From positions 1 to 9,531 of the forward strand of contig DFUX01000061.1 in assembly GCA_002379855.1 (NCBI GenBank): a DNA stretch of 9,531 nt, written 5' to 3'. Positions within the stretch are counted from its first letter, which is position 1, and every line of letters begins with the position of its first letter. The notes under the pieces are model-generated. The model saw nothing but the letters and a program-made list of their open reading frames with translations. It ran no database searches and was not told the DNA's origin. The stretch comes from Cloacimonetes bacterium UBA4175. GTDB taxonomy: Bacteria > Cloacimonadota > Cloacimonadia > Cloacimonadales > Cloacimonadaceae. Below are positions 5,885 through 9,531 of this stretch, piece after piece. A program made the position numbers and the translations under genes.

Positions 5885-8389
5885 ATGTCTTGTTGCAAAA
5901 GAATCTTCCTGCTCTTCGCCTTGATCTTTGCCGTCCTGAGCCTCAGCGCCGCCGGACTTCCCGCCGCCTTCACCAAAGCCGGCAATCCATCCCTTTACAA
6001 GGAACTGCACAGCCTCGCCAAAGAGAACCTGAAACGCCTGCGAAACGGGCAGGGCAAAGCCTACCGCCGCCTGCTGAACCGGTACCCGGATGTGGTGATG
6101 GCCTATCTGCTGGCCTATGAATCGGACGCTAACCTGCAATGCGCCGCTCCCGCGGATGTGGCAAGCAACTACCGGGAGATCGTCAAACTGCTTGCCGAGC
6201 GGGGCTGCGAACACAGCCCGGAATTCTTTCTTTCCTATGTGGCGGATCAGACTGTATCCGACGAACGCATCGAGGCCTACCGCGCCGCGCTGCTGGATGA
6301 CGGCCTGCGCCAGATCATGCGCGACTCCGCCGATGAGCTCGAGCTCTACCGCAAGGTCTCCCAATGGTGCGTGAGCAAACTCAAGTTTCAACAGACCTCC
6401 GGGCGAGACCAGACGCCCCTGGACATCACCCGCAAGAGCATCGTGGGACGCTGCGAGGAAATGCAAATCCTCTTCGTGGCGGCTGCCCGCACAGTTGGCC
6501 TGCCATCCCGCCCGGCCAGCACCCCTTGGTGGGCGCATATGGACAACAACCACGCCTGGGCGGAAGTGTGGCTGGACAACGCCTGGCACTACACGGGAGA
6601 CATGGATGCCGCCTATTATCCCGATCAGACCTGGTTTAGCGGCATGATCGACAAGACGGTGCTGATACTTGCCGACGGTTCCCTGCCTTCAGAGCAGGAC
6701 GAGGTGCTGAGCCGCGGCCGCTACGACTGCGTTATCAACTCGGTGCGCAACTATGCCGGGGAACGCACCCGCACCATCAGGATCAGAACCCTGGACGCGC
6801 AGGGCAATCCCCTGGGCAAGGTGCCGGTGCGCGTGATGGTTTACAACTGGTATTCCCTGCGCGTGCTGGCGGAGTTTGCCACCGCGGAGGACGGTTCTTT
6901 CACGCTCAGCACCGGTCGCGGAGGCTTCTATCTCTGCGCCAGCCTGGATGGGCGTCAGGCGCTGGTCCCTGTCCCCTCCACCGAGCAAAATGAGCTTGAT
7001 GTCAATCTGGTTCTGAACGAAGGCCCCCTGCCACCTCAAGATATGTTTTTGGAGTATCCCTCCAACCCCTTCACCTGGAAACAGGCTCCCCCTGAGTGGG
7101 ATCTGGGCGTGAAGGAAGCCAAGGCTCTGTGGGACGGGCAGGATAGCTCGTTTACCGAGCGGGGAGCAGCCTGCGCGGACACTCTGCAGGGCAAGGTGCT
7201 GAGCGCCTGCCGGGGCAACCATGCCGCCTGGGAAAGCTTTCTGAAGATGCAGCCCGAGCCCGGCCCTGACTTTTTGAACCATCTGCTGGAGAGCGACCCC
7301 AAGTTCCTCTGGCAGGCAGACGCGGCGCAGTTCGCGGCGCTCTATCAGAACTTTCAGCGCTTCGATGCCGGACAGTTGAATCCGGAAGAACAGTCTTCGC
7401 TGCTCTCGCCCTCAGTTTTTTATGAAGAGCTGCCCCGCCCCTTTGGCAAGCCAGACAGCCCCAGGCTCTATCCCGCCTCTTTTATCAAAGCGGGAAACAA
7501 CGATCTGGAGCGGCTGCACAACGCCATGCGCTGGCTGAAGAAAAAGCACCGGATCGACCCCGCCAAAGCCCTGCGCGGCCTCCTGCCCCTGGAAGAGGCA
7601 TCCCGCAGCAAGTATCTGAGCAACTACCAATACTGCAGCCTGGCTGTCAGCCTGGCGCGCGCCAACGGCATCCCCGCCGAATTCACCCGCATTCCCGATC
7701 TGATCTATGTGCTGGTGAACGACCAGTGGCGCTATTACAACCTCCGGCTCTGCGAGTTTGAGGACGGCGGGAAGAAGGATTCCGCCTCCAGCTTCACCCT
7801 GCGGGTGCGCACTCTGGATGAACAGGGCGTTCCTCTGGACATCGACCCCAAAAACCTTTCCCTGGCGCGCTGGCAGAACGGGCTGCTCTACCCGCTCAAC
7901 CACAAATTCACCGCCACGGGAGGCGGAACGGCCACGGCAAACCTGCCCCGGGGAGAATACTATCTGCAGGCGGGCTACCGCGTCTCCGACGCCAGGACGG
8001 CTTACCAGTTGCAGCATCTCACTGTGGAAAGTGAGCTTAGCCTTGACCTGGTGCTGCGCGAGTTTCCCCGCAAATGGGAAGAACTGCCGGAAGACTCCGA
8101 ATTGCTCCCCCTACTGGCTGAAGCGGGAGATTGTGACTGCCTGCTGATCGGCAACTTTGACCGCGAAAACAGCCTGCGCCTGGCGGAGAAGCTGAACGCG
8201 GAGGGAGTGGAATTCCTCTGGCTGGGCTATGAGGAAGCTGCCGCCGCGCCCGCCAATTACCGGGTCAGCCCCGCCTGGCAGGCCTTGGTGGCGGCCGATC
8301 AGATCAATTCAGTGCGCAGCCTGACCCTGCTACGCAAGGACGGCGTTTGGCAGTACCATCAGGGCATCTGGGAAAAGCTGCCCCGCTAA
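5885..8389 (+). CDS. Secreted transglutaminase-like protein with duplicated domain pair
   Basis: The product has 834 residues. The start at 5885 gives an immediate signal peptide (MSCCKRIF, hydrophobic core, LSAAG) behind AGGTG at 5876-5880; in-frame ATG 5870 lacks a binding site. A helical region (about 30-160) leads into a transglutaminase core with the Cys-His-Asp triad at C190 (GRCEEM), H223 (NNHAWAEVW) and D239 (YTGDMDA). A carboxypeptidase-regulatory or Ig-like beta domain follows (about 297-380, IRIRTLDAQGNPL). A second, weaker core has C584 (YQYCSLAVSL) but no His or Asp at the matching places, then a second beta domain (about 637-722, LRVRTLDEQGVPL). Residues about 748-834 form a further alpha/beta domain I cannot name. 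Such proteins can be cysteine peptidases or crosslinkers; the substrate is unknown. Confidence 0.82.
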   Translation: MSCCKRIFLLFALIFAVLSLSAAGLPAAFTKAGNPSLYKELHSLAKENLKRLRNGQGKAYRRLLNRYPDVVMAYLLAYESDANLQCAAPADVASNYREIVKLLAERGCEHSPEFFLSYVADQTVSDERIEAYRAALLDDGLRQIMRDSADELELYRKVSQWCVSKLKFQQTSGRDQTPLDITRKSIVGRCEEMQILFVAAARTVGLPSRPASTPWWAHMDNNHAWAEVWLDNAWHYTGDMDAAYYPDQTWFSGMIDKTVLILADGSLPSEQDEVLSRGRYDCVINSVRNYAGERTRTIRIRTLDAQGNPLGKVPVRVMVYNWYSLRVLAEFATAEDGSFTLSTGRGGFYLCASLDGRQALVPVPSTEQNELDVNLVLNEGPLPPQDMFLEYPSNPFTWKQAPPEWDLGVKEAKALWDGQDSSFTERGAACADTLQGKVLSACRGNHAAWESFLKMQPEPGPDFLNHLLESDPKFLWQADAAQFAALYQNFQRFDAGQLNPEEQSSLLSPSVFYEELPRPFGKPDSPRLYPASFIKAGNNDLERLHNAMRWLKKKHRIDPAKALRGLLPLEEASRSKYLSNYQYCSLAVSLARANGIPAEFTRIPDLIYVLVNDQWRYYNLRLCEFEDGGKKDSASSFTLRVRTLDEQGVPLDIDPKNLSLARWQNGLLYPLNHKFTATGGGTATANLPRGEYYLQAGYRVSDARTAYQLQHLTVESELSLDLVLREFPRKWEELPEDSELLPLLAEAGDCDCLLIGNFDRENSLRLAEKLNAEGVEFLWLGYEEAAAAPANYRVSPAWQALVAADQINSVRSLTLLRKDGVWQYHQGIWEKLPR

Positions 8390-8405
8390 ACGTTCTTTAC
8401 AGCTT
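8375..8405. terminator. Inverted repeat at the convergent gene ends
   Basis: AAGCTG (8375-8380) and CAGCTT (8400-8405) are inverted. Inside them TAAA (8387-8390) and TTTA (8396-8399) are also inverted, separated from the outer left arm by a GC bulge. The structure spans both stop codons, which lie only 7 nt apart. It could serve as a bidirectional terminator, but there is no T-run on either side and the stems are short. Confidence 0.25.
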
Positions 8406-9431
8406 GCCGCGGCTGAAGCGGTAAAACTGGTTGCGCAGCGCCTTCACGTGCATTCCCGTGATAGATTTGCGCATTTTGTCCGGAGGATGGATCACCGAGA
8501 TTCCGTCCGGGTTGATGCCGCCGATCTCCACCAGGAACGCGCCCGTGTAGTGGATATGGAAAAAGTAGTTGCGCGCGTTGCCTTCCCTCGAGCTGGGGCC
8601 GGTGGCAACCTCATAGCGTCCGCCGCCAAAGGCCTTGCGCGTCCTTTTGGCATAGGCCTGGGCGAAGCGCAGCAGCGAGTCGTAACGCTCTTTCTGGCTG
8701 GGGACGGAGCTGTCGATGGCGGGCAAAAATATCTTTTCGGAATAGGCTCCGGTGGCGGAACTGTGGAAGAATATCGCCAGCTCAAAATTGTTTTCCTGAG
8801 CCAGTAAGACGCTCGCCTTCACCTCTGCTTCGGACATCGGAGTGCTGCCTTTGAAATTCTCGTGCGAGCCCGGCACAACCGCGCCCTGTTCCCAAAACAC
8901 CGGATAGTTGCGGTTGAGATCCACCCCGTCCGTCCGCCAGTCCAAACCTTTCCTGCCGTCCGTTTCCTGATTGTTTTTCCGTTTGAACTGATATTGCCCG
9001 CTGGTCACCACCCGGTAGCCTTCCGGATTGAGGGTGGGGATAATGGTGAACTCAAACTCCGCCAGGATTTTCTTGATCTTGCCGGAGTGCTTGTAATTCA
9101 CCGCCAGTTCTCGTGCCCAGGCAAGGGCGGTTTCTACACCCAAAACCTCGCTTCCGTGGTGCTGCCCGATGATCAGGACTTTGCGCCGGGCGTCCGGCGT
9201 GCCGATGCAGAGGGCGTGGATGGGCAGCTTTTCCGTGCCGCTGAAGCCGATCACCCGCAGGGTCACCAGATCGGGATGTTTGCTGGAAAGCGCCTGCATC
9301 TCTTTTTGCAAACTTTCCCAAGTCTGATATCCCTTGGGAAGGGGATAAACGTTACCAACCGCTGCGGCAAAAGCGCTCGCGCTCAACGCCAGCAGGGGCA
9401 GAATGAGTAAGATACTGTATTTATTCATCAT
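8397..9431 (-). CDS. Secreted M14-family zinc carboxypeptidase
   Basis: This 344-residue metallopeptidase would trim amino acids from the C-terminus of peptides, or cleave cell-wall peptides, outside the cytoplasm. A clear signal peptide (1 to about 23, ending SASAFAA) is followed by the M14 fold. The zinc ligands are H92 and E95 (HHGSE) and H223 (FFHSSATG). The substrate-binding arginine motif is VDLNRNYP (170-177, R174), and the general base is E302 in FLVEIGG, so the active site is complete. N-terminal GYQTWESLQKEM and NPEGYR (135-140) are also typical. ATG 9428 is an alternative start, and neither has a strong ribosome binding site. It converges on the transglutaminase-like gene with a 7-nt gap. 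It has no C-terminal sorting domain, unlike the C25 peptidase. Exact specificity (A/B type or gamma-glutamyl type) is not decided. Confidence 0.9.
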   Translation of the reverse strand: MMNKYSILLILPLLALSASAFAAAVGNVYPLPKGYQTWESLQKEMQALSSKHPDLVTLRVIGFSGTEKLPIHALCIGTPDARRKVLIIGQHHGSEVLGVETALAWARELAVNYKHSGKIKKILAEFEFTIIPTLNPEGYRVVTSGQYQFKRKNNQETDGRKGLDWRTDGVDLNRNYPVFWEQGAVVPGSHENFKGSTPMSEAEVKASVLLAQENNFELAIFFHSSATGAYSEKIFLPAIDSSVPSQKERYDSLLRFAQAYAKRTRKAFGGGRYEVATGPSSREGNARNYFFHIHYTGAFLVEIGGINPDGISVIHPPDKMRKSITGMHVKALRNQFYRFSRGKL

Positions 9432-9474
9432 GAGACCAAGCTGCCGCAGCCCCGCATTTCGTCAACAAAATCCG

Positions 9475-9482
9475 ATCTTATA
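9475..9482 (-). promoter_or_regulatory. Putative -10 box of the M14 carboxypeptidase gene
   Basis: On the minus strand TATAAGAT occurs about 43 nt upstream of the start codon, with TATAAG matching 5 of 6 consensus bases. At the expected -35 distance the sequence is CTTTCC from the octamer repeat, a poor match. A TTGACG closer to the gene has no good partner -10. The promoter is therefore plausible but only half supported. Confidence 0.35.
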
Positions 9483-9490
9483 AAAAGTAG

Positions 9491-9531
9491 TGGAAAGGTG
9501 GAAAGGTGAAATGGTGGAAAGGTTCCCCCGA
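9491..9531 (-). repeat. Octamer-repeat element, right copy (runs to window edge)
   Basis: On the plus strand the units are TGGAAAGG (9491-9498), TGGAAAGG (9499-9506), TGAAATGG (9507-9514) and TGGAAAGG (9515-9522), followed by TTCCCCCGA. Read on the minus strand this is the same element as at 67-102, with one mismatch in 36 bases, pointing towards the M14 gene. The element is cut by the window end, so its full extent is unknown. Confidence 0.85.

Noticed and set aside
4756..5985. Long minus-strand open frame (409 codons) across the peptidase 3' end
   Set aside because: It spans the junction of two well-supported plus-strand genes and shows no signal peptide or recognisable motif.

Overview
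The window is a compact bacterial segment of fairly high GC. It holds two tRNA genes, five plus-strand protein genes (580-8389) packed like one operon, and one convergent minus-strand gene (8397-9431). Repeats sit at both ends. The C25 peptidase ends in a FlgD-like module of the kind seen in secreted proteins of the Fibrobacterota-Chlorobiota-Bacteroidota (FCB) group and related candidate phyla. My best guess is a Cloacimonadota-like or other FCB-group bacterium, inferred from protein architecture only. No ribosomal or marker gene is present to settle it.

Layout. Positions 1-120 hold a palindromic GC-rich hairpin and a block of CCTTTCCA-type octamers headed by TCGGGGGAA. A promoter-like element (about 176-206) precedes two tandem valine tRNAs, anticodons GAC and CAC, 11 nt apart. 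An AT-richer stretch (about 385-570) follows. It has a promoter-like element and a stop-free frame that may be the end of a lost gene. The plus-strand genes are: a degenerate AlkD-fold HEAT-repeat protein; a TrmJ-type tRNA 2'-O-methyltransferase, joined to it by an ATGA overlap; an AlkD-type DNA glycosylase with its active-site residues kept and a long basic tail; a secreted gingipain-type (C25) cysteine peptidase, overlapping the previous gene by 8 nt; and a secreted, internally duplicated transglutaminase-like protein. Facing them is a secreted M14 zinc carboxypeptidase. The octamer block recurs beyond its start, in inverted orientation.

How the genes fit together. The first half is nucleic-acid maintenance: alkyl-purine repair and anticodon-loop 2'-O-methylation. 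The second half is three exported enzymes that would act on protein or peptide outside the cytoplasm. Overlaps and short gaps suggest the five plus-strand genes are co-transcribed, although the two halves have no obvious functional link. The two octamer blocks have the same orientation relative to the transcription unit each one precedes, so they look like a dispersed element associated with gene starts rather than the ends of a transposon.

The least ordinary items are the paired intact and degenerate AlkD proteins around trmJ, the duplicated transglutaminase protein with one dead copy, the oriented octamer repeats, and the tRNA pair that differs at the wobble base. I did not find convincing evidence of a wholly new multi-gene system.
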